64,000 bases of DNA from Streptomyces sp. SUK 48. GTDB lineage: Bacteria > Actinomycetota > Actinomycetes > Streptomycetales > Streptomycetaceae. Position numbers and translations under genes: made by a program. The notes beneath the pieces were generated by a model. That model was not told the origin of the DNA, searched no databases, and was given only the letters and a program-made list of their open reading frames with translations. This document shows, one piece after another, positions 34,685-43,683 of this stretch (within the stretch, counting starts at the first letter, position 1; each line of letters opens with the position of its first letter). Location: positions 1,302,001-1,366,000 of the forward strand of contig NZ_CP045740.1 of the NCBI RefSeq assembly GCF_009650765.1, written 5' to 3'.

Positions 34685-35503
34685 TCAGGCCACGGAGGCG
34701 ATGCGCAGCCGGATGTCCTCGGGGGACAGCACGCCCTTCGCGGTGATGTGGTCACCGGAGGACTCGCCGCGCAGCCGGCGGCCGATCCACGGGACGAGGT
34801 GCTCACGGGCCCAGTGCACGTCGTCGCGGCGGACGTCCAGGGCGCCCCGGGGCGGCAGCGCGGGCCACGGCTGCTCCGGGTCGGCCGGGATCTCCAGGCC
34901 GAGCGCCTGCCCGGCGCGCAGCGCGACGCGGGTGTGCCCCTCGGGCGAGAGGTGCAGCCGGTCGCTGTCCCAGGCCCGGCGGTCCTGCACGGACCTCAGC
35001 GACCACAGGTCGAGCACCGGGCAGCCGTACCGGTCGGCGATGGCCCGCACATGCCCGTTGTACGTGGCGATCTTGCCGCGCAGGTGCTTGAGCAGGGGCA
35101 CGCCCCGGGTGTCGAAGCCGGTGGTCACCAGGACGGTGCCGGCCGCCGCGGCGAGCCGGGCCACGGCCGCCTCGAACCGCTCGGCCACCTCGTCCGGGTC
35201 GGTGCCGGGACGGATGATGTCGTTGCCGCCCGCACACAGGGAGACCAGATCCGGGGCGAGTTCGGCCGCCTGCGGGACCTGGTCGGCCACGACCTGGTCC
35301 AGCAGCTTCCCGCGCACGGCGAGATTGGTGTACTGGAAGTCGCCCTCGGGCCGCCGATCGGCGAGCAGGACCGCCAACCGGTCGGCCCAGCCCACGAACG
35401 CCCCGTCGGGGCCGAGATCGCCGACGCCCTCGGTGAAGCTGTCCCCCACCGCCACGTACGACCCGATCACTGATCTGCTGTCATTCTTCGAATCGTCTGC
35501 CAC
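34685..35503 (-). CDS. SGNH/GDSL hydrolase
   Basis: A 272-residue esterase of the SGNH family. Block I is YVAVGDSFTEGVGD with the nucleophile Ser, block III is LCAGGNDI, and block V is SDRLHLSPEGHTR with the catalytic His. There is no signal peptide, so it is probably cytosolic. GTG 35503 is used. Substrate unknown. It diverges from the phosphatase gene across a 371-nt gap. Confidence 0.88.
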   Translation of the reverse strand: MADDSKNDSRSVIGSYVAVGDSFTEGVGDLGPDGAFVGWADRLAVLLADRRPEGDFQYTNLAVRGKLLDQVVADQVPQAAELAPDLVSLCAGGNDIIRPGTDPDEVAERFEAAVARLAAAAGTVLVTTGFDTRGVPLLKHLRGKIATYNGHVRAIADRYGCPVLDLWSLRSVQDRRAWDSDRLHLSPEGHTRVALRAGQALGLEIPADPEQPWPALPPRGALDVRRDDVHWAREHLVPWIGRRLRGESSGDHITAKGVLSPEDIRLRIASVA

Positions 35504-35874
35504 GTCGGACCATGATTCACCTTGGGTTGTGACCTACGCGACCGTAGGAAGGGGTTGACGAACGGTGAGATGGACCACTCCGAAAGATTCTCCGTGACAG
35601 GAATACACCCACGGCCGGGGCTGTTGGCCCGCAGGCACCGCGTCCGCGCGCGGTAACTCCAGCGGCGCGCCCCGCTCTTGCGCGGGCGCACCCGGCGCTC
35701 CTCAGGTCCGCACCGTCGCAGGCCAAAGGCCCTCGGCGGCACGCGCCGGCGGCCTTGGGCACCCCCGTCGATCATGCCTGTGGACAACTCATTGCCCCAC
35801 GAAACCAATGCCGTATGGTCGACGCAGCGCCCGCCGCGAGCCGTGACGGCGGGGACCGATCGGGAGGAGCCCCC
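35504..35874. other. Divergent promoter region
   Basis: 371 nt between the SGNH hydrolase (minus) and the phosphatase (plus). No gene is seen. Near the left end TTGACGAACGGTGAGATGG (35555-35573) could supply a -35; no -10 is clear. The rest is GC-rich without strong hairpins. Confidence 0.4.
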
Positions 35875-36672
35875 GTGACGCAGCAGGTCCCGTCGACCGA
35901 GCCGGAGCTGGCCGGTGTGCGCAATTTCCGTGACGTCGGCGGACTGCCGACCGTGGACGGACGCCGGCTGCGCCAGGGCGTGCTGTTCCGCAGCGGGCAC
36001 CTCGCGCACGCGACCGCGCGGGACGCGGTCTTCCTCTCCTCCCTGGGCCTGCACACGATCTTCGACTTCCGCAACGCCGCGGACCAGAAGCTGGAGGGCC
36101 CGGACGTCGCGCTGCCCGGCGTGCGCAATGTGAACCTGCCGCTGAGCGACCCGGCGGACGGCGCCGAGTTCTGGAAGATGGTCCGCGACGGCGACCTCGA
36201 CCAGCTGCGCGCGATCCTGGACGACGGCAAGGGCGCGGCCCGGATGGTGGCCTCGTACCGCTCGATGGTGCGCACCCGCACGGCCGAGCACTCCCGGGTG
36301 CTGCACGCGATCGCCGAGGACAGCGTCCCTGCGCTGATGCACTGCGCGGCCGGCAAGGACCGCGCGGGCATCTCCATAGCCGTCACCCTGCTCGCCGTCG
36401 GGGTCGAGCGGGACGCGATCGTGGCCGACTACCTGGAGTCCAACGCCAAGCACCGCCGCTACAAGGTGCAGCGCAGCAGCAGTGCGCAGAGCGCGTACAC
36501 CCCCGAGGTGATGGAGCTGCTCAGCCCGCTCTTCGACGCGCGCGCCGAGTATCTGGCGGCCGCCTTCGACAGCATCGAGGAGAACTGGGGCGGCGTGGAC
36601 GGCTATCTGGAGCGGGGTCTGGGGCTGGCTCCCGAGACGCGGGAGCGGCTGCGGGCGCGGCTGGTGGACTGA
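35875..36672 (+). CDS. Tyrosine/dual-specificity phosphatase (PtpB-like)
   Basis: 265 residues. The signature is HCAAGKDRAG (CX5R, near residue 159) with the extra Lys and Asp found in lipid-like PtpB phosphatases. VRNFRDVGGLPTVDGRRLR, the usual family start, follows the N-terminus. GTG 35875 has GGGAGGAG 6-8 nt upstream. It removes phosphate from proteins or phosphoinositides; the substrate here is unknown. It converges with the small membrane protein gene at a hairpin terminator. Confidence 0.88.
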   Translation: MTQQVPSTEPELAGVRNFRDVGGLPTVDGRRLRQGVLFRSGHLAHATARDAVFLSSLGLHTIFDFRNAADQKLEGPDVALPGVRNVNLPLSDPADGAEFWKMVRDGDLDQLRAILDDGKGAARMVASYRSMVRTRTAEHSRVLHAIAEDSVPALMHCAAGKDRAGISIAVTLLAVGVERDAIVADYLESNAKHRRYKVQRSSSAQSAYTPEVMELLSPLFDARAEYLAAAFDSIEENWGGVDGYLERGLGLAPETRERLRARLVD

Positions 36673-36686
36673 CCCGTCCGTCCGGT

Positions 36687-36713
36687 CCGCGCCCGCCGTA
36701 CGCGCGGGCGCGG
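36687..36713. terminator. Bidirectional hairpin terminator
   Basis: CCGCGCCCGC (36687-36696) pairs with GCGGGCGCGG (36704-36713) across a 7-nt loop, between the stops of two convergent genes. There is no T-run, so this is based on structure and position. Confidence 0.55.
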
Positions 36714-36715
36714 TC

Positions 36716-36838
36716 TCAGCCCTTGCCGCCGAGCGCGAACAGCAGATAGAGGAACGCGGCCAGCAGGTGGCCGAAGGCGATGTAGATGATCAGCCGGACC
36801 CACAGGGAACGGGGGAACTTGGTCTCGAGGTCGCTCAT
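36716..36838 (-). CDS. Small membrane protein (DUF6126-like, 40 aa)
   Basis: 40 residues: a short charged head, LWVRLIIYIAFGHLLAAFLY as the membrane helix, and a Gly-rich end. Its ATG overlaps the stop of the XRE-cupin regulator (ATGA), so it is translationally coupled. I recall small proteins of this kind paired with helix-turn-helix-cupin regulators in Streptomyces. A membrane effector or sensor of the regulator is possible. Confidence 0.75.
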   Translation of the reverse strand: MSDLETKFPRSLWVRLIIYIAFGHLLAAFLYLLFALGGKG

Positions 36839-37461
36839 GTCAGCTCTCCGTTCAGGTGCCCCAGGCACAGTGCGGACGTGGGGCTCTGGAGCAGGGTGTG
36901 GACGAACAGCAGTTCCACGCCGTCCGGGTCCGCGGCGGCGAGGCGGTGCGGGGTGAGCGAGTCGAAGTGGGCGCTGTCCCCGGGGGCGAGCAGATGCGTG
37001 GCGTCACCGAGGCGCAGCCGCAGCCGGCCCTTGAGGACGTAGAGCCACTCCTCGCCGGGGTGGACGCGCACGATGTCGCCCTGTGCGCCGTAGGGCGCGT
37101 ACACCCGCAGGGCCTGCATCCCCCGGCCGGGGGCCCCGGCCTGGAAGTAGGTCCACCCGGCGGCCCGGGTCGGGTCCATGTCGGCGGCGCGGACGATCGC
37201 GTTCTGGTCGGCGACCCGCTCCCCGAGGAGTTCGGAGACCGTCGTACCGTAGATACGGGCGAGCGCGAGCAGCATCGGCAGCGAGGGCTGTCGCTGCCCG
37301 GTCTCCAGCCGGGACAGATGGGCCGGTGAGAGTCCGGCGTCCCGGGCCGCGGCCTCCAGGGTGAGACCGGCCCGGCGGCGCAGTGCCCGCAGTTGCGGCG
37401 CGACGGCGGGCAGTTCCTCGCCCGGGCCCGCCGCGGGCGATGCGGCATCTGAGGCGTTCAT
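36835..37461 (-). CDS. XRE-family regulator with C-terminal cupin
   Basis: 208 residues. The XRE helix-turn-helix is at residues 26-85 (LTLEAAARDAGLSPAHLSRL, ETGQRQPSLPMLLALARIYG). A cupin sensor domain follows (GEEWLYVLKGRLRLRLGD, LLAPGDSAHFDS). Such proteins sense a small molecule through the cupin. ATG 37461 is preferred; an ATG 18 nt upstream also fits. Upstream lie two TTGCC-N5-GGCAA dyads, typical of autoregulation. Confidence 0.88.
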   Translation of the reverse strand: MNASDAASPAAGPGEELPAVAPQLRALRRRAGLTLEAAARDAGLSPAHLSRLETGQRQPSLPMLLALARIYGTTVSELLGERVADQNAIVRAADMDPTRAAGWTYFQAGAPGRGMQALRVYAPYGAQGDIVRVHPGEEWLYVLKGRLRLRLGDATHLLAPGDSAHFDSLTPHRLAAADPDGVELLFVHTLLQSPTSALCLGHLNGELT

Positions 37462-37481
37462 GCCTCTATTCAGCGCCATTT

Positions 37482-37516
37482 TTGCCCGTCGGGCAATTTT
37501 CTTGCCTCTCAGGCAA
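37482..37516. promoter_or_regulatory. Paired palindromic operators of the XRE-cupin regulator
   Basis: TTGCCCGTCGGGCAA (37482-37496) and TTGCCTCTCAGGCAA (37502-37516), each a dyad with arms TTGCC/GGCAA. Their centres are 20 bp apart, about two helical turns, so two dimers would bind on one face. They sit just upstream of the regulator start, over its probable promoter. Confidence 0.7.
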
Positions 37517-37574
37517 AATCAGCGCCGGGCCTCGCGGGCGGCGGGCGCCCGGGAGGCCCGGCCTGTACTGAAGG

Positions 37575-38960
37575 TCAGCGGTTGGCCACCGCCTGTTTGA
37601 TCAGTGTCTTGCCGAAGTCCCACATCAGGCCGCCGCCGCTGTGCGCGTCGTCCATCACCGCGGCGAAGCCCTCGACGAACCGGTCCACGTCCGCCTCGCC
37701 GAAGACGAGCGGCGGGATCAGCTTGATCACTTCGAGGTGGTCGCCGGAGACCTGGGTGAGAATCCGGTGCCGCTGGAGCAGCGGTACGACGACCATCTGG
37801 GCGAACAGTCCCTTGCGGGCGGCCTGGAGCATGGCCCAGCGGCTGCGCAGCTTCAGCGAGGACGGCCTGCCGAACTCGATGCCGATCATCAGGCCCCGGC
37901 CGCGCACGTCGGACAGCAGCTCGTACGTGTCGATCAATGCGGTGAGCCGGGATTTCAGCAGCTCACCCGTGGTGCGCACGCCCGCGACGATCTGCTCGTT
38001 CTCCATGACCGACAGCACGGCGAGCCCGCACGCCATCGCCTGCGCGTTGGCGCCGAAGCTCGCCGAGTGGACCAGGACGCGGTCCATGGACGAGTAGACC
38101 TTCCTGAAGATCCAGTCCTTGCCGAGGGTCGCGCCGACCGGGACATAGCCGCCGGACAGGGCCTTGGCGACGCACACCAGGTCCGGTTCCACGCCGTCCT
38201 CGTGCTGGTAGGCGTAGAAGTCGCCGGTACGGCCGAGGCCGGTCTGCACCTCGTCCGCGATCAGCAGGGCCTTGTGCCGGTGCAACAGCTCCTGGGCGGC
38301 GCGCAGATAGCCGGGCGGCGCCTCGTGCACGCCCTTGCCCTGGATCGGCTCCACGATCAGGGCGGCCACATCCCCCTTCTTCAACTCCCGTGCCAGGGCG
38401 TCGAGATCACCGAGGGGCAAAGCGGTGTCGGGCAGCAGCGGGGCGAAGCCGTCGCGGAAGCCGTTCTCCCCGTTGACGGACAGCGAGCCGGTGGTCAGCC
38501 CGTGGAAGGCGTGCTCGCAGTACAGGACGCGGGGCCGGCCGGTGGCGTAGCGGGCGAACTTCAGGGCCGTCTCGACCGCCTCGGTGCCGCTGTTGCCGAA
38601 GAACACCCGGTCCAGGTGCGGGCTGTGGACGAGCAGCCGCTCGGCGAGCAGCCCGGGCAGCGGCTGGCAGTCGAACCGGGTGAGGTCGGCGAGGTCCAGG
38701 TCGAGGACGTCGTGCAGCGCCTTGCGGACGACCGGGTGATGGCGGCCGAGGCCCATCACGCCGAACCCGGCGAGCATGTCCAGGTAGTCGTTGCCGTCGG
38801 CGTCGAAGAAGTGGGCACCCTCGGCACGCTCGTAGACCTTGTCGAAGCCGATGGTGTGCAACATGCGCGGGAGCTGCGGGTTGAGGTACTTCGTGTGCAG
38901 CTCGTAGCGCTCGGCTCCGCGCTCGGCGAGCAGGGCGCCGAGGTCGAACTCGCTGGTCAT
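37575..38960 (-). CDS. hpnO: Class III aminotransferase, hopanoid type (HpnO-like)
   Basis: 461 residues. A PLP class III aminotransferase with [20 protein letters not shown], the Asp of [21 protein letters not shown], and Lys in [14 protein letters not shown]. In the hopanoid pathway HpnO converts ribosyl-/bacteriohopanetetrol intermediates to aminobacteriohopanetriol. It ends the operon and overlaps the dxs stop by 4 nt. The symbol is given by family and position. Confidence 0.85.
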   Translation of the reverse strand: MTSEFDLGALLAERGAERYELHTKYLNPQLPRMLHTIGFDKVYERAEGAHFFDADGNDYLDMLAGFGVMGLGRHHPVVRKALHDVLDLDLADLTRFDCQPLPGLLAERLLVHSPHLDRVFFGNSGTEAVETALKFARYATGRPRVLYCEHAFHGLTTGSLSVNGENGFRDGFAPLLPDTALPLGDLDALARELKKGDVAALIVEPIQGKGVHEAPPGYLRAAQELLHRHKALLIADEVQTGLGRTGDFYAYQHEDGVEPDLVCVAKALSGGYVPVGATLGKDWIFRKVYSSMDRVLVHSASFGANAQAMACGLAVLSVMENEQIVAGVRTTGELLKSRLTALIDTYELLSDVRGRGLMIGIEFGRPSSLKLRSRWAMLQAARKGLFAQMVVVPLLQRHRILTQVSGDHLEVIKLIPPLVFGEADVDRFVEGFAAVMDDAHSGGGLMWDFGKTLIKQAVANR

Positions 38961-40858
38961 TCACTCTCCTTGACGGTGCCGCCGCAACCCTTGGCGGCCA
39001 GGCTCGCTGAAATGCGTCCGGCGATCTCCACCGGTGTGAGACCGAGGTCGGCCAGTACTTCGCTGCGCTTGGCGTGCGCCAGGAACTGGTCCGGGATGCC
39101 GAACTGCCGTACCGGCACGTCCACCCCGGCGTCCCTGAGGGCCTGTGCGACGGCCGAACCGACGCCGGAGGCTCGGCTGTTGTCCTCCACGACGGCCACC
39201 AGCCGGTGCGCCGAGGCCAGTTCCGGCAGGGCGGGGTCGACCGGCTTGACCCACCGGGGGTCCACCACCGTGCACCCGGTGCCGCCCTCCGCGAGGAGTT
39301 CCGCCGCGCCGAGGCACACCGGCGCCATCACCCCGACGGCGACCAGCAGCACCTTCGCCCGCTCCGCGCGGTGCAGTACGTCCATGCCGCCCACCCGGTC
39401 GAGGGCGGGGATGTCCGGGCCGACGTTCTCCTTCGGGAACCGCAGCACGGTCGGCGCGTCGTCCACGGCGACCGCCTCGCGCAACTGGCCGCGCAGCCGC
39501 GTGGCGTCGCGCGGGGCGGCGATCCGCAGGCCCGGCACCACCTGGAGGAGGGACATGTCCCACATGCCGTTGTGGGAGGCGCCGTCGGGACCGGTGACGC
39601 CGGCCCGGTCGAGGACGAAGGTGACCCCGCAGCGGTGCAGGGCGACATCCATCAGCACCTGGTCGAAGGCCCGGTTGAGGAAGGTGGCGTAGAGGGCGAC
39701 GACCGGATGCAGCCCGGCGGTGGCGAGCCCGGCGGCCGAGGTGACCGCGTGCTGCTCGGCGATGCCCACGTCCCACACCCGCTCCGGGAAGCGCTCGGCG
39801 AAGGGGCCGAGGCCGACCGGGTGCAGCATCGCGGCGGTGAGCGCGACGACGTCCTCGCGCTCCTCCCCGATCCGCGTGATCTCCTCGCCGAACACCGAGG
39901 TCCAGGACCGCCCGCCGGTGGCGACGGGTGCGCGGGTCGCCGGGTCCATCACGCCGATGGCGTGGAAGCGGTCCAGCTCGTCGGCGAGCGCGGGCTCGTG
40001 GCCGCGGCCCTTCTCGGTCAGGCAGTGCACCAGGACGGGCCCGCGGAAGCGTTTGGCGCGGCGCAGCGCGGACTCGACGGCCCCGATGTCGTGCCCGTCG
40101 ACCGGACCGACGTACTTCAGGCCCAGGTCCTCGAAGAGCCCCTGCGGGGCGAAGGCGTCCTTGAAGCCCTTCTTGGCGCCGTGCAGGGACTCGTAGAGGG
40201 GCGCGCCGACGACGGGGGTCCGCTGGAGGGCCTCCTTGCCCCAGGCGAGCACCTTCTCGTAGCCGTTCGTGGTGCGCAGGGTGGCCAAGTGGTCGGCGAG
40301 TCCGCCGATGGTCGGGGCATAGGAGCGCGCGTTGTCGTTGACGACGATGATCAGCGGCCGGTCGGGGGCGTCCGCGATGTTGTTCAGCGCCTCCCAGGCC
40401 ATGCCGCCGGTCAGCGCGCCGTCCCCGACGACGGCGACCACATGGCCGCGCTCCCCCTTCACCTCGCGCGCCTTGGCGAGGCCGTCGGCCCAGCCGAGCG
40501 CGGTGGAGGCGTGGCTGTTCTCGATGACGTCGTGCTCGGACTCCTCGCGCGCCGGGTAGCCGGAGAGGCCGCCCTTGCCGCGCAGCTTGGAGAAGTCCTG
40601 ACGTCCGGTCAGAAGCTTGTGTACGTAGGACTGATGGCCGGTGTCCCAGAGGATCCGGTCGACCGGCGACTCGAAGACCCGGTGCAGGGCGATGGTCAGT
40701 TCCACCACGCCCAGGTTGGGCCCGAGATGACCGCCGGTGCGCGAGACCGCCTGCACCAGGAACTCGCGTATCTCCCCGGCCAGTTCGCCGAGTTCCGCCC
40801 CGGACAAGCCCTTCAGGTCACGCGGTTGCCGGATCGTCTCCAGAATCGTCACGTTCAT
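38957..40858 (-). CDS. dxs: 1-deoxy-D-xylulose-5-phosphate synthase
   Basis: 633 residues. It condenses pyruvate and glyceraldehyde 3-phosphate with TPP, the first step of the MEP pathway. [20 protein letters not shown] is near residue 40, the TPP motif [16 protein letters not shown] near 150, and [17 protein letters not shown] supplies the catalytic Glu. ATG 40858 is chosen by the MNVTILETI start. As it lies inside the hopanoid operon it is probably a dedicated precursor supply beyond the housekeeping copy; the other copy is not visible here. Confidence 0.93.
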   Translation of the reverse strand: MNVTILETIRQPRDLKGLSGAELGELAGEIREFLVQAVSRTGGHLGPNLGVVELTIALHRVFESPVDRILWDTGHQSYVHKLLTGRQDFSKLRGKGGLSGYPAREESEHDVIENSHASTALGWADGLAKAREVKGERGHVVAVVGDGALTGGMAWEALNNIADAPDRPLIIVVNDNARSYAPTIGGLADHLATLRTTNGYEKVLAWGKEALQRTPVVGAPLYESLHGAKKGFKDAFAPQGLFEDLGLKYVGPVDGHDIGAVESALRRAKRFRGPVLVHCLTEKGRGHEPALADELDRFHAIGVMDPATRAPVATGGRSWTSVFGEEITRIGEEREDVVALTAAMLHPVGLGPFAERFPERVWDVGIAEQHAVTSAAGLATAGLHPVVALYATFLNRAFDQVLMDVALHRCGVTFVLDRAGVTGPDGASHNGMWDMSLLQVVPGLRIAAPRDATRLRGQLREAVAVDDAPTVLRFPKENVGPDIPALDRVGGMDVLHRAERAKVLLVAVGVMAPVCLGAAELLAEGGTGCTVVDPRWVKPVDPALPELASAHRLVAVVEDNSRASGVGSAVAQALRDAGVDVPVRQFGIPDQFLAHAKRSEVLADLGLTPVEIAGRISASLAAKGCGGTVKESE

Positions 40859-40890
40859 GGCCCCCTCTCGCTCCGTGCAGTTACGTGGAC

Positions 40891-42006
40891 TCAACTCATC
40901 CGCTCGGCGAGCCGCTGCGCCTCCTCGATCAGGGTCTCGACGATCCGGGACTCCGGGACGGTCCGCACGACCTCCCCCTTGACGAAGATCTGCCCCTTTC
41001 CGTTGCCCGAGGCAACTCCCAGATCGGCCTCACGGGCCTCTCCGGGGCCGTTGACCACACAGCCCATCACCGCCACCCGCAGCGGCACTTCGAGGCCGTC
41101 GAGCCCGGCGGTGACCTCGTCCGCGAGCCGGTAGACGTCCACCTGGGCGCGACCGCAGGAGGGACACGAGACGATCTCCAGGCGGCGCCGGCGCAGGCCC
41201 AGGGACTCCAGGATCTGGATGCCGACCTTGACCTCCTCCACCGGCGGCGCGGACAGCGACACGCGGATGGTGTCGCCGATGCCGCTCGACAGCAGCGCCC
41301 CGAACGCGACGGCCGACTTGATGGTGCCCTGGAACGCGGGGCCGGCCTCCGTGACGCCCAGGTGCAGCGGATAGTCGCACCGCTCGGCCAGCTGGCGGTA
41401 CGCCTCGATCATCACGACCGGGTCGTTGTGCTTGACCGAGATCTTGATGTCCCGGAAGTCGTGCTCCTCGAAGAGCGACGCCTCCCACAGCGCCGACTCG
41501 ACCAGCGCCTCCGGGGTGGCCCTGCCGTACCTCCGCAGCAGCCGCCGGTCCAGGGACCCGGCGTTGACCCCGATCCGGACCGGTGTGCCGCGGTCCTTCG
41601 CGGCGCGCGCGATCTGCGCGATCTGGTCGTCGAACTTCTTGATGTTGCCCGGGTTGACCCGGACCGCCGCGCAGCCCGCCTCGATGGCCGCGAAGACGTA
41701 CTTGGGCTGGAAGTGGATGTCCGCGATCACCGGGATCTGCGACTTGCGCGCGATGACCGCAAGCGCGTCCGCGTCGTCCTGCGTGGGGCAGGCGACGCGG
41801 ACGATCTGGCAGCCGGACGCGGTGAGTTCGGCGATCTGCTGGAGGGTGGCGCCGATGTCCGACGTACGGGTCGTCGTCATCGACTGCACCGAGACCGGGG
41901 CCCCGCCCCCGACCGCCACCGGCCCGACATGGATCTCCCGCGACCGCCGCCGCGGGGCCGCCTGCCGGGCCGGTACCTCGGGAACGCCCAAGGGTACGGC
42001 GGTCAT
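40891..42006 (-). CDS. ispG: 4-hydroxy-3-methylbut-2-enyl-diphosphate synthase
   Basis: 371 residues. A [4Fe-4S] MEP-pathway enzyme (formerly GcpE). [19 protein letters not shown] opens the TIM barrel; the cluster Cys are in SCPSCGR and [14 protein letters not shown] with [10 protein letters not shown]. It is 32 nt ahead of dxs and 4 nt after hpnH, so in the same operon. Same comment as dxs on a likely second copy. Confidence 0.93.
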   Translation of the reverse strand: MTAVPLGVPEVPARQAAPRRRSREIHVGPVAVGGGAPVSVQSMTTTRTSDIGATLQQIAELTASGCQIVRVACPTQDDADALAVIARKSQIPVIADIHFQPKYVFAAIEAGCAAVRVNPGNIKKFDDQIAQIARAAKDRGTPVRIGVNAGSLDRRLLRRYGRATPEALVESALWEASLFEEHDFRDIKISVKHNDPVVMIEAYRQLAERCDYPLHLGVTEAGPAFQGTIKSAVAFGALLSSGIGDTIRVSLSAPPVEEVKVGIQILESLGLRRRRLEIVSCPSCGRAQVDVYRLADEVTAGLDGLEVPLRVAVMGCVVNGPGEAREADLGVASGNGKGQIFVKGEVVRTVPESRIVETLIEEAQRLAERMS

Positions 42007-42010
42007 CGCG

Positions 42011-43033
42011 CTACGCCCGGTTTCCCGAGACCGTCTCGCGCAGGGCCCGCAGCGACTCCGTCAGGGAGCCCATGGTGGCGAGCACGGAGGTGGGCTCGTA
42101 GCCGCAGTGCGCCATGCAGTTGGCGCAGCGCGGGTCCTTGCCGCGGCCGTACTTGTCCCAGTCGGTGTCCTCCACCAGCTCCCGGTACGTCGGCACGTAC
42201 CCGTCGCTCATCAGGTAGCAGGGCCGCTGCCAGCCGAAGAGCGAGTAGTTCGGGATCGCCCAGGCGGTGCACGGGAAGTCGACCTTGCCCTCCAGGAAGT
42301 CCAGGAAGAGCGGGGAGTGGTTGAGCCGCCACTTCTTGCGGTTGCCGCCCGCGAACGCCTTCCGGAACAGCTCGCGGGTCTGCTCCACGCCGAGGAAGTG
42401 CTCCTGGTCCGGGGCCTTCTCGTAGGCGTAGGCGGGCGAGATCATCATCTCGTCCACCTTGAGGTCGTCGTTGAGGAAGTTGAGCACCTCGACGACGGTC
42501 TGCGGGGTGTCGGTGTTGAAGAAGGTGGAGTTGGTGGTCACCCGGAAGCCGCGCCGCTTGGCCTCCTTGATGGCCGCCACCGCCTCGTCGAACACGCCCT
42601 CCTTGGCGACGGACTCGTCGTGCCGCTCGCGCAGCCCGTCGATGTGTACCGCGAAGGCGAAGTACGGCGAGGGGGTGAACTTCTCCATCTTCTTGCGCAG
42701 CAGCATCGCGTTGGTGCACAGGAAGACGTACTTCCTCTTGGCCACCAACTGCCGCACGATCTCGTCGATCTGAGGATGCATCAGGGGCTCACCGCCCGCG
42801 ATGGAGACCATCGGCGCACCCGATTCGAGCACCGCGCCCACCGCCTGGGCGACCGGCATGCGCTGCTTGAGCACCCCGGCCGGATGCTGGATCTTGCCGC
42901 AGCCCTCGCACTTGAGGTTGCACGCGAAGAGCGGTTCGAGCTCCACGATGAGCGGGAACTTGTCCCGCTTGCGGAGCTTCTGTTCGGCCAGGTATGTAGC
43001 GACCTTGATGGACTGACGCAACGGCATGGCCAT
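42011..43033 (-). CDS. hpnH: Adenosyl-hopene transferase (radical SAM)
   Basis: 340 residues. The radical SAM motif is [15 protein letters not shown] (CX3CX2C, near residue 37). HpnH adds a 5'-deoxyadenosyl group to diploptene, giving adenosylhopane. [15 protein letters not shown] near the C-terminus is the conserved auxiliary Cys cluster. It follows HpnG, which works on its product, in the operon. Confidence 0.93.
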   Translation of the reverse strand: MAMPLRQSIKVATYLAEQKLRKRDKFPLIVELEPLFACNLKCEGCGKIQHPAGVLKQRMPVAQAVGAVLESGAPMVSIAGGEPLMHPQIDEIVRQLVAKRKYVFLCTNAMLLRKKMEKFTPSPYFAFAVHIDGLRERHDESVAKEGVFDEAVAAIKEAKRRGFRVTTNSTFFNTDTPQTVVEVLNFLNDDLKVDEMMISPAYAYEKAPDQEHFLGVEQTRELFRKAFAGGNRKKWRLNHSPLFLDFLEGKVDFPCTAWAIPNYSLFGWQRPCYLMSDGYVPTYRELVEDTDWDKYGRGKDPRCANCMAHCGYEPTSVLATMGSLTESLRALRETVSGNRA

Positions 43034-43039
43034 CTGGGC

Positions 43040-43681
43040 TCACCTCCGGGGGAGCAGCAAAGAACGGTGCCATTCGAAATATGCGGGAAGTACGGAACGA
43101 AGAACGCGGAAGGCTGATATTCCACCGCGCACCGTGCCGATCCGGACGAGTTCGTGTTCGGGAGTGTCGACGACCACCCGGACGGCGGCGACCGGGCGTT
43201 CGCCCGCGGTCACGGCGCTGAGCAGGGTGGCCGCGGACTCCATGTCGACGGCGATCGCGCCCATCGCGCGCAGGGCGGACCGTTCGGGACCGCGGACGAC
43301 ATGATCGGATCCGGTGAGCGGGCCGGTGTGGACCGTGCGGCCGGGCAGCAGCCGCGCGAGTTCCCTCACCAGCAGTTCGGTGCCCGCGCACGGGACGGTC
43401 CCGTGCGGGTCCCGGGTCTCCTCGGCGACCACCAGGTCGCCGGGGTGCATACCGGGGGCGAGGCCCGCGCAGAAGCCGGTGGCCACCACGGCGGCGTCGG
43501 TGAGCGCGGGCCGGGCCAGGTGCCGGGCGAGGGAGCGCCGCGCCGCCCGCGGCCCCATCCCGGTACGGACGAACGTGACCGGCCCGCCGGCCCCGCCGCG
43601 GTCGCCCGAGCGCAGGGCGAGGTGCTCGATGCCGAGCGCGCAGGCGATCAGCAGCGGGGCCGGAGCGGGCTGGACGGTCAC
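43040..43681 (-). CDS. hpnG: Phosphorylase family, adenosylhopane nucleosidase
   Basis: 213 residues of the purine nucleoside phosphorylase/MTA nucleosidase fold. IACALGIEHLALRSG opens it, VVATGFCAGL follows, and AIAVDMESAAT is the catalytic/substrate motif. HpnG removes adenine from adenosylhopane to give ribosylhopane. GTG 43681 begins 2 nt after the shc stop and has GGGGAG at -8. Short for the family, with no internal loss visible. Confidence 0.88.
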   Translation of the reverse strand: MTVQPAPAPLLIACALGIEHLALRSGDRGGAGGPVTFVRTGMGPRAARRSLARHLARPALTDAAVVATGFCAGLAPGMHPGDLVVAEETRDPHGTVPCAGTELLVRELARLLPGRTVHTGPLTGSDHVVRGPERSALRAMGAIAVDMESAATLLSAVTAGERPVAAVRVVVDTPEHELVRIGTVRGGISAFRVLRSVLPAYFEWHRSLLLPRR

Positions 43682-43683
43682 GG

